Position numbers and translations under genes: made by a program. The notes under the pieces were generated by a model, which ran no database searches, was not told the DNA's origin, and saw only the letters and a list, made by a program, of their open reading frames with translations. From Deltaproteobacteria bacterium (GTDB lineage Bacteria; Desulfobacterota; Dissulfuribacteria; Dissulfuribacterales; QOAL01): a stretch of DNA of 64,000 nucleotides. Of this stretch, positions 8,088 through 17,535 are shown in pieces. Location of the stretch: positions 39,750-103,749 of the forward strand of contig JALWNK010000045.1 in the NCBI GenBank assembly GCA_026995935.1, read 5' to 3'. The stretch's first letter is position 1, and each line of letters opens with the position of its first letter.

Positions 8088-11000
8088 ATGGAAAACTATA
8101 ATTGCTCCAGGGAAAAAGATGCATGTGCCATTATCGCCTTTGTGGACAAAAGAGGCAAAAGCACCCACGCAAATATTGTAAAAACCATAGAGGCCCTTCA
8201 GAAGATGGGTCATCGCTCAGGTGACATTGATGGTGAGGGAGACGGCTGTGGAATCCTCTGTGATTTGCCGAGAAAGGTCTGGGCAAAACGGCTTGAAAAG
8301 GAAGGGCTGAGCAGACACCTTGCCGACAGCAGGAGTTTCTTTGTAGGCCACTTCCTCCTCCCCTGCTCCATAGTCAAAGATGAAAAGAGCGTACTTGAGA
8401 AGATACGCCAGATATTCAAAAGGGAGTCGATAAATATACTTCTCGAGGTCAAGGGCAACACGAGGAGCGAGGAACTCGGGCCCCGCGCACTGGCAGAGGC
8501 GCCCCTTTTCTGGCAAGTAGCAGGGATGCTGGACTTTTCCACCATTCAGGAGGCACAAAAAAGCCTTTTCATGATCCAGATGGAGATAGAAAAGGAGATA
8601 CCAGAGATTCATATCGCCTCCCTGAGCCCTGACTCTGTGGTTTATAAGCTCAGGGGCACCCCAGACCTCCTTCCAAGGGTCTTCCCAGAGCTCATGGACC
8701 GGGATCTCACCTCCATAATCAGCCTTGGCCACAGCAGGTACTCCACCAACACGCTTCCAACCATGGAAAGGGCCCAGCCCTTTTCAATCCTGTGCCATAA
8801 CGGTGAGATCAACACCATAGAAAGACTTAGGAGCACCGGACGCATCCTGGGCATAGAGCCTGTGCCAGGTGGAAGCGACTCCCAGGATCTCAACAGGATT
8901 ATCGAGGGCCTCATAAACATGTACCAGCTTGACCCAATGGAGGCTCTGGAAATGGTCTTTCCTGCCATTCATAGCGAGGTGGAATACTACGAGAAGGACC
9001 TTCAGAAGGTCTTTGACTTCTACCGATGGTTCTTTCCAAGCTCCGCCCAGGGACCTGCAGCAGTTGTTGCCCGATATGCAAACATCTGCATGGGAAGCGT
9101 TGATGCCCTGGGGCTTAGACCCCTCTGGTTCGGGGAAAGCGACTACGAGTACTTTCTGTCTTCTGAAAAGGGAGTGGTGGACATAAAAAACACTATGACG
9201 GATCCAATCCCCCTTGCCCCAGGAGAAAAGATCGCCATAGAAGCCAACCTTGGCCAGAGGGCAAAGGTCTACAGGCATACTCAATTCCAGGAAAGGATCA
9301 AGGAGCTCATGCATCAAAGAAGAACAAAGATGGAGCTTCTTGAGGGCCTTGTACGTTCAGATTCGGTAAAGGTCAAGGACTCCATATCCCTTGAAACACT
9401 TGGCCTTCAGCCCCATAAGGCCCGCCAGGAGATGAAGGACATCAACGTCCTTGGTGCCTTTGGCTGGCAAAAGTACGACATGGACTTGAGAAAGAGGGTG
9501 GCCCTTGAGGGAATAGACATAATTGGCTCCATGGGTCACACCGGCCCACTGGCTGCCCTCATGCCAGAGGCCCTTCCAAATGCATCGGAATTTTTCAAGG
9601 AAAATGTTGCGGTTGTTACAAATCCTGCAATAGATAGGGAAAGGGAGGCAGAACACTTCACCACCAGGGTAATCCTTGGGGATAAGCCGTGCCTTCTTGT
9701 TGAGCAGGAAAAGGCACCAACTGGCCTTGAAATACTCTGCCCCCTTCTCCTGGATTACCAGGGCCTTGAAGGTGTCATTTCAAGGGAGGGCATAAACGAG
9801 CTTGCAAGGAAGCATGGCTCCGTTGTCCTTGAAGACATACTTTCTCATTTTTCTGCCAAGGGCCTCGATCCTTCCAGGGTAAAGATTCTTGAGACACTTT
9901 TTAATCCAGAGGACGGGCTTAAGAAAAAGCTTGAGGCCATGTGCAATGAGGCCATAGAGGCTGTGGAAAAGGGTGCGGTAATCCTGCTCCTTGACGATAG
10001 CAACGCGTTCAAGGACGGGAAATGCTTCATGGACCCGGCCCTCTGTGTTTCCTATCTCAACCAGAAGCTTGAGGAAAAACACCTTCGCAGGCGCTGCAGC
10101 GTAATTGTCCGCTCAGGGGCCATCAGAAACCTTCATGACATAATGTTTCTCCTTGGCATGGGAACAGATGCCCTAAATCCTTACAAACTGTGGCAGACCG
10201 TCACCACCTTTACCAATGAAAAGGTGGATGAGGCCAAGACCATTTCAAACACCATAGACGTCTTCCAGAAGGGAATGGAAAAGGTCATGTCCACCATGGG
10301 CATCCATGAGCTTTGTGGATACGGCAGGATATTTGCCGGCATTGGGGTCACAAATGAGTTCGAGGAGATCTTCAAGGTCCCATGTTTTTGTAAATCAGAC
10401 CATGTAGGCCTTGGTTTTAAGCTTCTTGAGGAACTTGGCAAGGAGCGCATAAAACGGGCACATGAGGCAGAAGAGAAGCCCCTTTACGCTGAGCCAAACA
10501 GAAACGCCAAGGTTGGCCGCATTCTCCGGCAGACTGCTGAGGGAAAAAAGGGATACTTTGAGATGTCAAAGGGCCTTGCAAAGATAGACGAGGAGATGCC
10601 CATTGGAATCAGGCACCTTCTAAAGCCTGTTCTTGCAGAGGAAAATAAACGCCTCACCATGGATCAGGTTGACATCTCCATTGGACATCACGATATGCCC
10701 ATTGTGATTGCTGCCATGAGCTTTGGCTCCCAGGGAGAAAATTCCTTCAGAAGCTACGCAGAGGCGGCAAAAAAGGTGAACATCATCTGCATGAACGGTG
10801 AAGGCGGTGAGATTCCGGACATGCTCGGGAAGTACAGGAAAAACAGGGGCCAGCAGATAGCCTCTGGCCGCTTTGGCGTGTATATGGAGCTTTTAAACTC
10901 GGCCGACTACCTGGAGATAAAGATAGGTCAGGGGGCAAAGCCGGGTGAAGGGGGCCACCTGCCTGGGCAGAAGGTCTCTGAACAGGTGGCAAGGGCCCGC

Positions 11001-12647
11001 CACTGCAAGCCAGGGATAACTCTGATCTCACCGTCTAACCAGCACGACATTTACTCCATTGAAGACCTTGCACAGATCATCACCGAGCTTAAGACTGCGA
11101 ACCCCTACGCAAAGGTCTCTGTCAAGATACCAGTTACAAGCGGTGTTGGGACCATAGCCGTTGGCATTGCAAAGGCAGGGGCAGACATAGTCAACCTAAG
11201 CGGCTTTGAAGGTGGAACCGGGGCTGCCAGGGAGCATGCGAAACGCTATGTTGGCCTGCCCATAGAGGTTGGTGTGTCCGAGGCCCACAGGGCCCTTTGT
11301 GAGTCAAACCTCAGGGACAAGGTGGAGGTCTGGGCGGACGGAGGGCTTAGAAGTGGCGCAGACATCATAAAGATGATACTTCTTGGCGCCAACAGGGTTG
11401 GCATGGGAACCGTGGCACTCATGGGAGTTGGCTGCATAAGCTGCCACAGGTGCCACCTGGATCGCTGCCCAAGGGGAATCTCAACACAGCTTCAGACAAA
11501 GGAGCAGGCAGAGGCCAGGGGTGTCAAGGGCTTTTCACCAAGGAAGGTGGACATCGAGGCAGAAAACCTTGCAAGGCTTCTCCGAGCCCTTGGAGATGAG
11601 GTGCGCCAGATACTTTCAGACATGGGTGAAAAGAACCTCCAAGACCTGGTGGGAAGAACAGATATTCTGGAGCAGTACCGCTTTCTTGACAGGCTTGACA
11701 CATCAGGTGTTCTTGCAAAGCCTGATCTTTCCAACATCCCCAAGGATGTCAACCAGGAAAAGAGCATCAGGCTTCCCCTCAACTACCTTACCAAGCTCAT
11801 CAGTGATCTCATCGTAGATGAATTTGAGAAGGGTAAGAAGGTGGTAAAATTCAAGGAACAGGGCGTAAAAAGTACTGACAGGGCCATGGCCACCTATCTT
11901 TCTGGCGAGATAGTAAGACGCTACACCATCTCCACAGACAAAAAGGCAAGGCTCAGGCTGGTTTCATCCGTTCCTGGAAACGGCCTTTGCGCCTTCAACA
12001 TCACTGCAGTGGACGCAAGCATCATGGGCGGGGCCCAGGACGGGACTGTAAAGGGAAGCTACGGGGGCGTGGTCGGTGTCTTTAAGGGAATAAACTACCT
12101 TGGAAACAGGGTTGACGGCTCAACCGGTAAGAGCTTTGCCTACGGCGCCATAAAGGGCACCTTCCTCATCCAGAACATGGCAGATTCTCGCGCATGCATC
12201 CGCTTTTCAGGGGCAGACGTGGTCTTTGGAAGGCGCATAACAGAGCCAGTTGATGATTCCCGTGGCAACATTGCCCACAATGCCTTTTTGAAGGGTTTTG
12301 CCTTTGAATACATGACAGGGGGAAGGGCTGTGGTTCTTGGGGACCCTGGCCCTTGGATGTGCGCAGGAATGACAGGGGGCGTAATCTATCAGTGCCTCTA
12401 CCCTGAATTCAACTTTGACGTCTCCTCCATTAAAAGGCGCCTTGCAAGGGGTGCAATAGTAAAGATTGAGAAACTTTCCAAGGAGGGAATCAAGGACATA
12501 GAAGAGCTCCTTGGCCTCTACATGGATGAACTGCGCTCCACATTCCAGCTGGAGGAGGCAGAGGCCGTTGAAGAGATCATGAAAAATGCCAAGGATCGCT
12601 TCATTATGATCGTACCAAAGAGCTTCAGGCCAAAGTCTGCCGGGTAA
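8088..12647 (+). CDS. gltB: Glutamate synthase large subunit (GltB)
   Basis: 1519 residues, the normal GltB length. Domains in order: Ntn-type glutaminase with nucleophile Cys13 (DACAIIAF) after a short propeptide and the later GHRSGDIDGEGDGCG; central domain to about residue 740; FMN/Fe-S synthase domain about 800-1200 with IGQGAKPGEGGHLPG and the cluster motif CISCHRCHLDRCPRG near residue 1115; and the C-terminal GXGXG beta-helix, about 1240-1480. It makes two glutamates from glutamine and 2-oxoglutarate. AAGGAG lies 12 bases before the ATG. The likely reducing partner, gltD, is about 6 kb downstream on the other strand. Placement after the liv operon ties amino acid uptake to nitrogen assimilation. 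Confidence 0.95.
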   Translation: MENYNCSREKDACAIIAFVDKRGKSTHANIVKTIEALQKMGHRSGDIDGEGDGCGILCDLPRKVWAKRLEKEGLSRHLADSRSFFVGHFLLPCSIVKDEKSVLEKIRQIFKRESINILLEVKGNTRSEELGPRALAEAPLFWQVAGMLDFSTIQEAQKSLFMIQMEIEKEIPEIHIASLSPDSVVYKLRGTPDLLPRVFPELMDRDLTSIISLGHSRYSTNTLPTMERAQPFSILCHNGEINTIERLRSTGRILGIEPVPGGSDSQDLNRIIEGLINMYQLDPMEALEMVFPAIHSEVEYYEKDLQKVFDFYRWFFPSSAQGPAAVVARYANICMGSVDALGLRPLWFGESDYEYFLSSEKGVVDIKNTMTDPIPLAPGEKIAIEANLGQRAKVYRHTQFQERIKELMHQRRTKMELLEGLVRSDSVKVKDSISLETLGLQPHKARQEMKDINVLGAFGWQKYDMDLRKRVALEGIDIIGSMGHTGPLAALMPEALPNASEFFKENVAVVTNPAIDREREAEHFTTRVILGDKPCLLVEQEKAPTGLEILCPLLLDYQGLEGVISREGINELARKHGSVVLEDILSHFSAKGLDPSRVKILETLFNPEDGLKKKLEAMCNEAIEAVEKGAVILLLDDSNAFKDGKCFMDPALCVSYLNQKLEEKHLRRRCSVIVRSGAIRNLHDIMFLLGMGTDALNPYKLWQTVTTFTNEKVDEAKTISNTIDVFQKGMEKVMSTMGIHELCGYGRIFAGIGVTNEFEEIFKVPCFCKSDHVGLGFKLLEELGKERIKRAHEAEEKPLYAEPNRNAKVGRILRQTAEGKKGYFEMSKGLAKIDEEMPIGIRHLLKPVLAEENKRLTMDQVDISIGHHDMPIVIAAMSFGSQGENSFRSYAEAAKKVNIICMNGEGGEIPDMLGKYRKNRGQQIASGRFGVYMELLNSADYLEIKIGQGAKPGEGGHLPGQKVSEQVARARHCKPGITLISPSNQHDIYSIEDLAQIITELKTANPYAKVSVKIPVTSGVGTIAVGIAKAGADIVNLSGFEGGTGAAREHAKRYVGLPIEVGVSEAHRALCESNLRDKVEVWADGGLRSGADIIKMILLGANRVGMGTVALMGVGCISCHRCHLDRCPRGISTQLQTKEQAEARGVKGFSPRKVDIEAENLARLLRALGDEVRQILSDMGEKNLQDLVGRTDILEQYRFLDRLDTSGVLAKPDLSNIPKDVNQEKSIRLPLNYLTKLISDLIVDEFEKGKKVVKFKEQGVKSTDRAMATYLSGEIVRRYTISTDKKARLRLVSSVPGNGLCAFNITAVDASIMGGAQDGTVKGSYGGVVGVFKGINYLGNRVDGSTGKSFAYGAIKGTFLIQNMADSRACIRFSGADVVFGRRITEPVDDSRGNIAHNAFLKGFAFEYMTGGRAVVLGDPGPWMCAGMTGGVIYQCLYPEFNFDVSSIKRRLARGAIVKIEKLSKEGIKDIEELLGLYMDELRSTFQLEEAEAVEEIMKNAKDRFIMIVPKSFRPKSAG

Positions 12648-12670
12648 CCTCCACCATTTTTAACTAAAAA

Positions 12671-12704
12671 GGGGAGCCAACCGCTCCCCCGTTAACGTTT
12701 TTTT
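12671..12704 (+). terminator. Terminator of gltB
   Basis: GGGGAGC (12671-12677) pairs with GCTCCCC (12683-12689) around a 5-base loop; a run of seven T follows at 12698-12704 after an 8-base gap. It lies between convergent gltB and the chemoreceptor gene. Confidence 0.7.
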
Positions 12705-12724
12705 CTGTTTGTCGTTAATTAGGC

Positions 12725-14269
12725 TCAGGCTGTCTTAAAGCTCCTCATCATGTCTTCAAGGCTGTTTGCCAGGCTGTTGAGCTTCCTGGAGTAGGTTGCC
12801 GTCTCCTCTGCCACGGCCTGGACAGAGCCTGCAAGGTCTGCGGTTCCAGTGCTCTTTTCCTTTACGCCTCTTACCTCAACCTCCGCCTCTTCCATGTTGA
12901 CGCTTATTTCAGACACTGTTGCAGTCTGCTCCTCTGCTGCAGAGGCGATGGTGTTTGCCAGGTCATTTATCTGACCTACGATGTTAGTTATCTCTTCCAC
13001 GGAAGTTACTGCAACCCCAGTCTCCTCCTGTATGGCCTGGATCATGTTTGTTATCTCATCTGTGGCCTCGCTGGTCTGTCTGGCAAGCTCCTTGATCTCG
13101 TTTGCTACAACGGCAAACCCCTTTCCAGCCTCACCTGCCCTTGCGGCCTCTATGGTAGCATTCAGGGCAAGGAGATTGGTCTGCTCGGCAATGGTGTTGA
13201 TCACCTGGATTATGCTTCCTATCTTATCAGAGCTTTCACCAAGCCTCTGGATTACCTCATTGGCCTTATGGGCCTTTTCCTGGGCATCGTTGGTGATGGA
13301 GGCGGTATGGGCGACACTCTGGGCAATTTCCGTTGTTGCCTCGGTAAGTTCCTGGGATGCCCTGGTTACAGACATTATCCTGTCATCAACAGACTCTGCC
13401 GCCTGCACCACCTCTGTTACGATCTCATTCATGGAGGTGGCCCGGCTGTAGACGTTTTGGCTTATGTCATCAAGTTTTTCAGATGCCTCCTTGATATCGG
13501 TGGAGTCGCGCTGAATATCTTTCACCATCTTGTTTAGCTTTTCAGCCATGTGGTTGAGGGCATTTCCGAGCTCCTGAAGTTCACCCTTCACTTTGATATT
13601 CACCCTGGCCTTTAGGTCCCCACTTGCAACGCTCTCAATCATGGGGAAAAGTTTGCCAAGAGGTCTCAAAACCTGAACATGTATAAACCACACTGAGAAA
13701 AAGAACAGACAGACACCTATTGCAAGGAGAAGGAGCTCCGCCTCCTTTAGCTGCTTTATGGAATTCATGGTCATCTTCTTGTAGGCCTGGGTAACCACAT
13801 TGGCCTGTTTAAGAAGGGGAATATTGTATTTTGACAGGTATTCCAGGGCATTCTTACTTCTCACAGAGCCAAGCTCTGAATTCACCACCTGGTCTACACT
13901 AGACATAAAATCCTTCCAGGCTGCCTCGAGCTTGTCCAGCTCAGAGAGAACATTTTCATCTGTGGTAGGCGCAATACCAAGGCCTTCATCCCCGTTTCTC
14001 AGGGCCAGAAGGCTTTTTTGAAACAGGGCCTCGGTCTTTGAAAGCTCGTCCTTCCACTTCTTATCTTTCGTAAGGGCGTATAGGTAGGCCTCCTTTGTCA
14101 TCTTCTGGGTGAACATGCGCTGACGCCCGGCAATGTCAATGTAGAGTCCATCCCTTTCCTGCTGGGAAAGTTTATAAAATGTGGCCGCAACGGTTATGAC
14201 ATTTATCAACAAAAGAGAGACCATCACGAGAATTATCTTCCCCTGTATACTGCCAAAAGAAAACTTCAT
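12725..14269 (-). CDS. Methyl-accepting chemotaxis protein with PilJ/NarX-type sensor domain
   Basis: 514 residues. A first membrane helix (about 11-32) is followed by a periplasmic helical domain that opens with [13 protein letters not shown] (45-57), the P-box-like motif of PilJ and NarX/NarQ sensor domains. A second helix (about 176-198) leads to a HAMP domain (about 200-255) and the signalling domain with the conserved hairpin [21 protein letters not shown]. It would report to a CheA/CheW complex. The PilJ-type domain suggests sensing of nitrate/nitrite or a related small anion, but the ligand is not proven by sequence. AGGAGG precedes the start. No other che genes are nearby. Confidence 0.88.
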   Translation of the reverse strand: MKFSFGSIQGKIILVMVSLLLINVITVAATFYKLSQQERDGLYIDIAGRQRMFTQKMTKEAYLYALTKDKKWKDELSKTEALFQKSLLALRNGDEGLGIAPTTDENVLSELDKLEAAWKDFMSSVDQVVNSELGSVRSKNALEYLSKYNIPLLKQANVVTQAYKKMTMNSIKQLKEAELLLLAIGVCLFFFSVWFIHVQVLRPLGKLFPMIESVASGDLKARVNIKVKGELQELGNALNHMAEKLNKMVKDIQRDSTDIKEASEKLDDISQNVYSRATSMNEIVTEVVQAAESVDDRIMSVTRASQELTEATTEIAQSVAHTASITNDAQEKAHKANEVIQRLGESSDKIGSIIQVINTIAEQTNLLALNATIEAARAGEAGKGFAVVANEIKELARQTSEATDEITNMIQAIQEETGVAVTSVEEITNIVGQINDLANTIASAAEEQTATVSEISVNMEEAEVEVRGVKEKSTGTADLAGSVQAVAEETATYSRKLNSLANSLEDMMRSFKTA

Positions 14270-14598
14270 TGCTTTCCTCCTGCTTTATTAAGCTTACTCG
14301 ATCATTATCCTTATCGACTGCTGAAGAAAAAGAATAAAGGTATTTTGGGAGAAAACAAAAAACACCAATTCCACTGACGGTCCCCCAAAAAACAAAAAAA
14401 TTAACATCAAAAAAATTAAATATCAAAATGAGACCCGCGTGTGATTTTTTTCCCTTGACAACACACTTAAAAATATAATATCTGAATGAATACACATTCA
14501 TTTATTGGTGGATCGGGTGTATAATAAAAAATCTGATGCTAGGTGACCTTTTTGTCAAAGCCCCTTACTAATCATACAGAAAAGAGAGAAATCACCTT
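14270..14598. other. AT-rich intergenic region with promoter elements for the TetR gene
   Basis: 329 bases between the divergent chemoreceptor and TetR genes. Besides the operator listed separately, it holds TTGACA at 14455-14460 with TATAAT at 14474-14479 (spacing only 13) and a second candidate, TTCATT at 14497-14502 with TATAAT at 14520-14525 (spacing 17). The operator overlaps the -10 side of the first and the -35 of the second. Poly-A/T tracts at 14390-14450 could aid bending. Confidence 0.45.
14483..14502. promoter_or_regulatory. FadR-type operator upstream of the TetR regulator
   Basis: AATGAAT (14485-14491) and ATTCATT (14496-14502) form a perfect 7-bp inverted repeat with a 4-base spacer. 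Read as TGAATGAATACACATTCA (14483-14500), it fits the known Bacillus-type FadR consensus TGAATGA-N4-TCATTCA at 13 of 14 arm positions. It lies about 100 bases before the regulator start and overlaps candidate promoter elements, which suggests autorepression. Confidence 0.65.
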
Positions 14599-15249
14599 AT
14601 GAAGGTAGCAGATAAACACGGCCGGATAATTCAGGCTGCCATAAAGGTCTTTGCAAGAAATGGTTTCTTCAACTCACGCATTGCCGAAATAGCCAAGGAG
14701 GCAAATGTTGCAGACGGAACCATTTACCTCTACTTCAATAACAAGTATGACATCCTCATAACCATATTTGAAGAAGAGATGGGCAAGATCATTGCCAGCG
14801 TCAAGCAGGAACTTTCCAAGACCGATAATCCGTGTGAAAAACTTGAGATATTCGCCCTTCAACACCTGAGCCTGGTTGAAAAAAACAAGGACTTGGCAGA
14901 GATAATACAGGTGGAGCTTCGCCAGAGCAGCAAATTCATGAAGGAGTATCGAAACCGGAAATTTGCCGAATACCTCCAAATAATATCCAATATAGTCAAA
15001 GAGGGGCAGAAGAAGGGGCTTTTCAGAAAGGACGTCATGCCAGGAATATTTAAGAGGGCCTACTTTGGAGCCCTGGACGAGATGTCCAGGTTTTGGGTCT
15101 TGTCTTCCAAGAAAAAATACGGGGTTAAAACCGCTGCCAGACAGATAAGCCATTTCTTCTTAAACGGAATACTTGAGGCTCCCTGCCCTTCACCACAAAA
15201 AACAAAAAAGAAGAAACCTGCAAAAAAAACAAAAAGTACCAAAAAATAA
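14599..15249 (+). CDS. TetR-family transcriptional regulator, FadR-like
   Basis: 216 residues. The N-terminal helix-turn-helix (about residues 10-55) contains IAEIAKEANVADGTIYLYF, and the core shows VELRQSSKFMKEYRNR. Both closely resemble the Bacillus/Thermus fatty acid degradation regulator FadR of the TetR family, which releases DNA on binding long-chain acyl-CoA. The upstream palindrome matches the FadR box, supporting the call. The last 20 residues are an unusual lysine-rich tail (KKKKPAKKTKSTKK) of unknown role, possibly nonspecific DNA binding. RBS AGAGAG is weak. Targets inside this window other than itself are uncertain. Confidence 0.8.
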   Translation: MKVADKHGRIIQAAIKVFARNGFFNSRIAEIAKEANVADGTIYLYFNNKYDILITIFEEEMGKIIASVKQELSKTDNPCEKLEIFALQHLSLVEKNKDLAEIIQVELRQSSKFMKEYRNRKFAEYLQIISNIVKEGQKKGLFRKDVMPGIFKRAYFGALDEMSRFWVLSSKKKYGVKTAARQISHFFLNGILEAPCPSPQKTKKKKPAKKTKSTKK

Positions 15250-15276
15250 GAGTATCCCTGCCACTTTTTTCCTCTC

Positions 15277-16185
15277 ATGTCATCATACCTAGACACACTG
15301 GAAGAATACAGGGACCTCATTCCGGAGTTCCACGAATTCCTGGAACACCTTAGAAAACCCCTGCCCGTTTATTTCAGGATCAATTCCCTTAAAACGGACC
15401 TGATGAAGGCCAAGGCATTTCTCAAGGACGAAGGTGTAGATTTTGCGGAAACTCCAATAGATGAGGTAGTCAAGGTTCTGCACCATGACCACCAAAGGCC
15501 ATTACTCAGCTACTTACTTGGATACATCTACCCCCAGGCCATTTCTTCCTGCCTGCCTGTCATTGCCCTTGATCCCAGGCCGGAAGAAACAGTCCTTGAC
15601 CTTTGCGCTGCCCCAGGAGGTAAGGCCACCTACATTTCACAAAGGATGCAGGACAGAGGCTTTCTTGTGGCAAATGACCGAAAACGCGGAAGGATCACCC
15701 CCCTTCTTTCAAATGTCAAAAGGCTCGGGATCACCAACACCCTTGTCACCCAGGGAAGGGGCGAGCATCTCCTCCTGCCCTACTCCTTTCACAAGGTCCT
15801 GGTGGATGCGCCATGCAGCGGCCAGGGCAAATACAGGATCGATCCACATACAGGCCTGGTTAAATACATGGTAAAGGGAAAGACCAACCTCTCTGCAATA
15901 CAAAAGGCCCTGATAAAACACGCCTTCGACATGCTTATGCCAGGAGGCGTCCTGGTCTATTCCACATGCACTCTAAACGTGGAGGAAAACGAAGAGGTAG
16001 TCGAGTTTCTTCTTAAGAAAAGGCGCGCCTCCCTTGCCCCCCTGGACCTACCTGTGGAATACGAGCCTGGAATCACACACTTTAGGGGAAAGAGATATCA
16101 TGGACAGATCAGACTTGCTGGACGTTTTTACCCCCATAAGATCGACTCAGTGGGATTCTTCGTTGCCAAGATTGTTAAGGGATGA
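15277..16185 (+). CDS. RsmB/RsmF (NOL1/NOP2/Sun) family RNA m5C methyltransferase, catalytic domain
   Basis: 302 residues. SAM-binding motif I is DLCAAPGGKAT near residue 108. Catalytic motif IV is DAPCSGQG near 177, and motif VI is STCTLNVEENEEV near 229; both catalytic cysteines are present. The protein ends GFFVAKI, as complete NOP2-type catalytic domains do. It methylates C5 of a cytosine in rRNA or tRNA. It lacks the C-terminal PUA-like domain found in RsmF; that domain is encoded by the next, overlapping gene. Confidence 0.9.
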   Translation: MSSYLDTLEEYRDLIPEFHEFLEHLRKPLPVYFRINSLKTDLMKAKAFLKDEGVDFAETPIDEVVKVLHHDHQRPLLSYLLGYIYPQAISSCLPVIALDPRPEETVLDLCAAPGGKATYISQRMQDRGFLVANDRKRGRITPLLSNVKRLGITNTLVTQGRGEHLLLPYSFHKVLVDAPCSGQGKYRIDPHTGLVKYMVKGKTNLSAIQKALIKHAFDMLMPGGVLVYSTCTLNVEENEEVVEFLLKKRRASLAPLDLPVEYEPGITHFRGKRYHGQIRLAGRFYPHKIDSVGFFVAKIVKG

Positions 16186-16645
16186 TCAAAGAGACATCCT
16201 CGCTGGCTTTTTTGAAGAAAGGTTTGGAATGTCCCAGGGAATCTTTGCAGATTTTGACATGTTTGCCTTTTCCAGGCAGGCTTTCCTTTTTCGAAGGCAG
16301 CCATTTGAAATAAAGTGGCCTGAGGGAGCGTTTGTAAGATGCGGCCTTCCCTTTGTAAGAAACGTGGCAGGTTTTCTAAAGCCTACAACGGTTTTCATCC
16401 AGCGCTTTGGTAAGGAGGCAAGAAGAAACGTCCTTGAACTGGACCTTGATATCATAGCCAGCCTTTGCATTGAGGGAGAGATTTCGCTTCCAACCCTTTC
16501 TGAAAGTGTGGATATTCAAGGTTATGTAATAGTAAAATTCAAGGAACACTACCTCGGCACCGCCCTTGCCCTTGAAGGAAACAGGCTTCTTTGCAGGTTT
16601 CCAAAAGCCATGCGGCAGGCCCTTTCAAGGCTCACTCTCCGGTAA
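16172..16645 (+). CDS. Stand-alone RsmF-type C-terminal/PUA-like RNA-binding domain protein
   Basis: About 157 residues from a TTG at 16172; a TTG at 16163 or an ATG near 16100 are alternatives, so the start is uncertain. It overlaps the end of the methyltransferase gene by about 14 bases in a different frame. The segment GYVIVKFKEHYLGTALALEG followed by CRFPKAMRQAL resembles the PUA-like end of RsmF/YebU (GxVLVxxxGxPLGxGxxxGxxLKNxLPKALR). It probably supplies RNA binding for the preceding catalytic subunit. It converges on the DUF3786 gene with a 14-base overlap. Confidence 0.6.
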   Translation: MLRDDQRDILAGFFEERFGMSQGIFADFDMFAFSRQAFLFRRQPFEIKWPEGAFVRCGLPFVRNVAGFLKPTTVFIQRFGKEARRNVLELDLDIIASLCIEGEISLPTLSESVDIQGYVIVKFKEHYLGTALALEGNRLLCRFPKAMRQALSRLTLR

Positions 16646-17405
16646 TTGTCTCTGCAAGCCTTTCAGCAGCAAAAATGAGGGATTCAATGTCCAGAAAGTC
16701 AAGGGCCCTGCTGTCAAAAAGGGCCTTTACCTCTGCAGGAAAGTTGTCTTCCCTGTCCTCGTCCCAGAAGTTTAGCTGAATTGGCACCTTTGGCAAAACA
16801 AGGACCACAACACAGGCGTCTGCCTGGCAACCCTTGACCTCTTTTGCCCCGAGCCTTTTGCACTGACTAACAAACTCCTCTTTGCGCCCTGCAAAGTGGC
16901 GGGCTATCTTTTCCTCTGTATAGCGCTTTAGTGTCACAACCTTGGAGATGGAATTTGGAAAGGACTCAAGCCCCACCCACTTTCCGCTGAGCTCGCCCTT
17001 TCCGCCAAAAAAGAGATAGTTATAAAGGAGTATCTGATCCCTGGTTTCAAGCTCAGAGCCATCTTCAGAAAACACCCGCTCAGGGCTTATGAAAACATCC
17101 CTACCGAGATACCTTAGGCGAAGAGCCCTTCCAAAATCCGTTTGAACCACCTCTCCACCCAGGCCCTGGGCCCGTTCTTCAAGGTCAACGCTCCTTACCT
17201 TTTCCTTTAGCTCCTTTGCAAGGGCGGTTTCAGGATCCTGAAGGGGAGTGCGCCTGTCCTCACCTTCTGCCTCAACGAAGGGACAGGCGGCCTTGGAACA
17301 GGCTCCAGTGTGAACAGCAGCGGCATAGGCCATGCATGTTGGGTAGCCGCATTTTCCGCAGTTGTCCTTCTTCGTCTGTTTCAGGATGTCGAAAATGGTT
17401 TCCAT
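16632..17405 (-). CDS. DUF3786 protein with N-terminal Fe-S cluster domain
   Basis: 257 residues. The N-terminus carries CGKCGYPTCMAYAAAV plus further cysteines (C16, C19, C24, C36, C41), the PF04060-type [4Fe-4S] motif known from corrinoid/CO-dehydrogenase systems. The rest (about 85-250) matches DUF3786, with the typical DQILLYNYL and ending on a LPKVPIQLNFWDEDREDNFPA theme. The family is found in anaerobes and is of unknown function; a link to corrinoid or one-carbon metabolism is inference from the cluster motif. No acetyl-CoA pathway genes are nearby. Confidence 0.82.
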   Translation of the reverse strand: METIFDILKQTKKDNCGKCGYPTCMAYAAAVHTGACSKAACPFVEAEGEDRRTPLQDPETALAKELKEKVRSVDLEERAQGLGGEVVQTDFGRALRLRYLGRDVFISPERVFSEDGSELETRDQILLYNYLFFGGKGELSGKWVGLESFPNSISKVVTLKRYTEEKIARHFAGRKEEFVSQCKRLGAKEVKGCQADACVVVLVLPKVPIQLNFWDEDREDNFPAEVKALFDSRALDFLDIESLIFAAERLAETITGE

Positions 17406-17449
17406 GACGATTATCTCTTCTTTGAGGATATTTTAATATCTTACCCAAG

Positions 17450-17467
17450 TGTGGAACATTTTACACA
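17450..17467. promoter_or_regulatory. TGTG-N10-CACA inverted repeat upstream of the DUF3786 gene
   Basis: TGTGGAACATTTTACACA lies about 45 bases upstream of the DUF3786 start, in the 130-base gap behind the rhomboid gene. The arms TGTG and CACA are perfect but short. Spacing differs from both CRP (TGTGA-N6-TCACA) and Rex (TTGTGAA-N4-TTCACAA) sites, so no regulator is assigned. Confidence 0.2.
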
Positions 17468-17535
17468 AAAAGTCCATGATCTTAGATAAGCCTTTTAGCA
17501 CCATCCACATTTTCTTAAAAGTCGTCCTTTCTTAG

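Noticed and set aside
17450..17467. CRP or Rex site upstream of the DUF3786 gene
   Set aside because: The spacing between TGTG and CACA is wrong for both families; kept only as an unassigned repeat.
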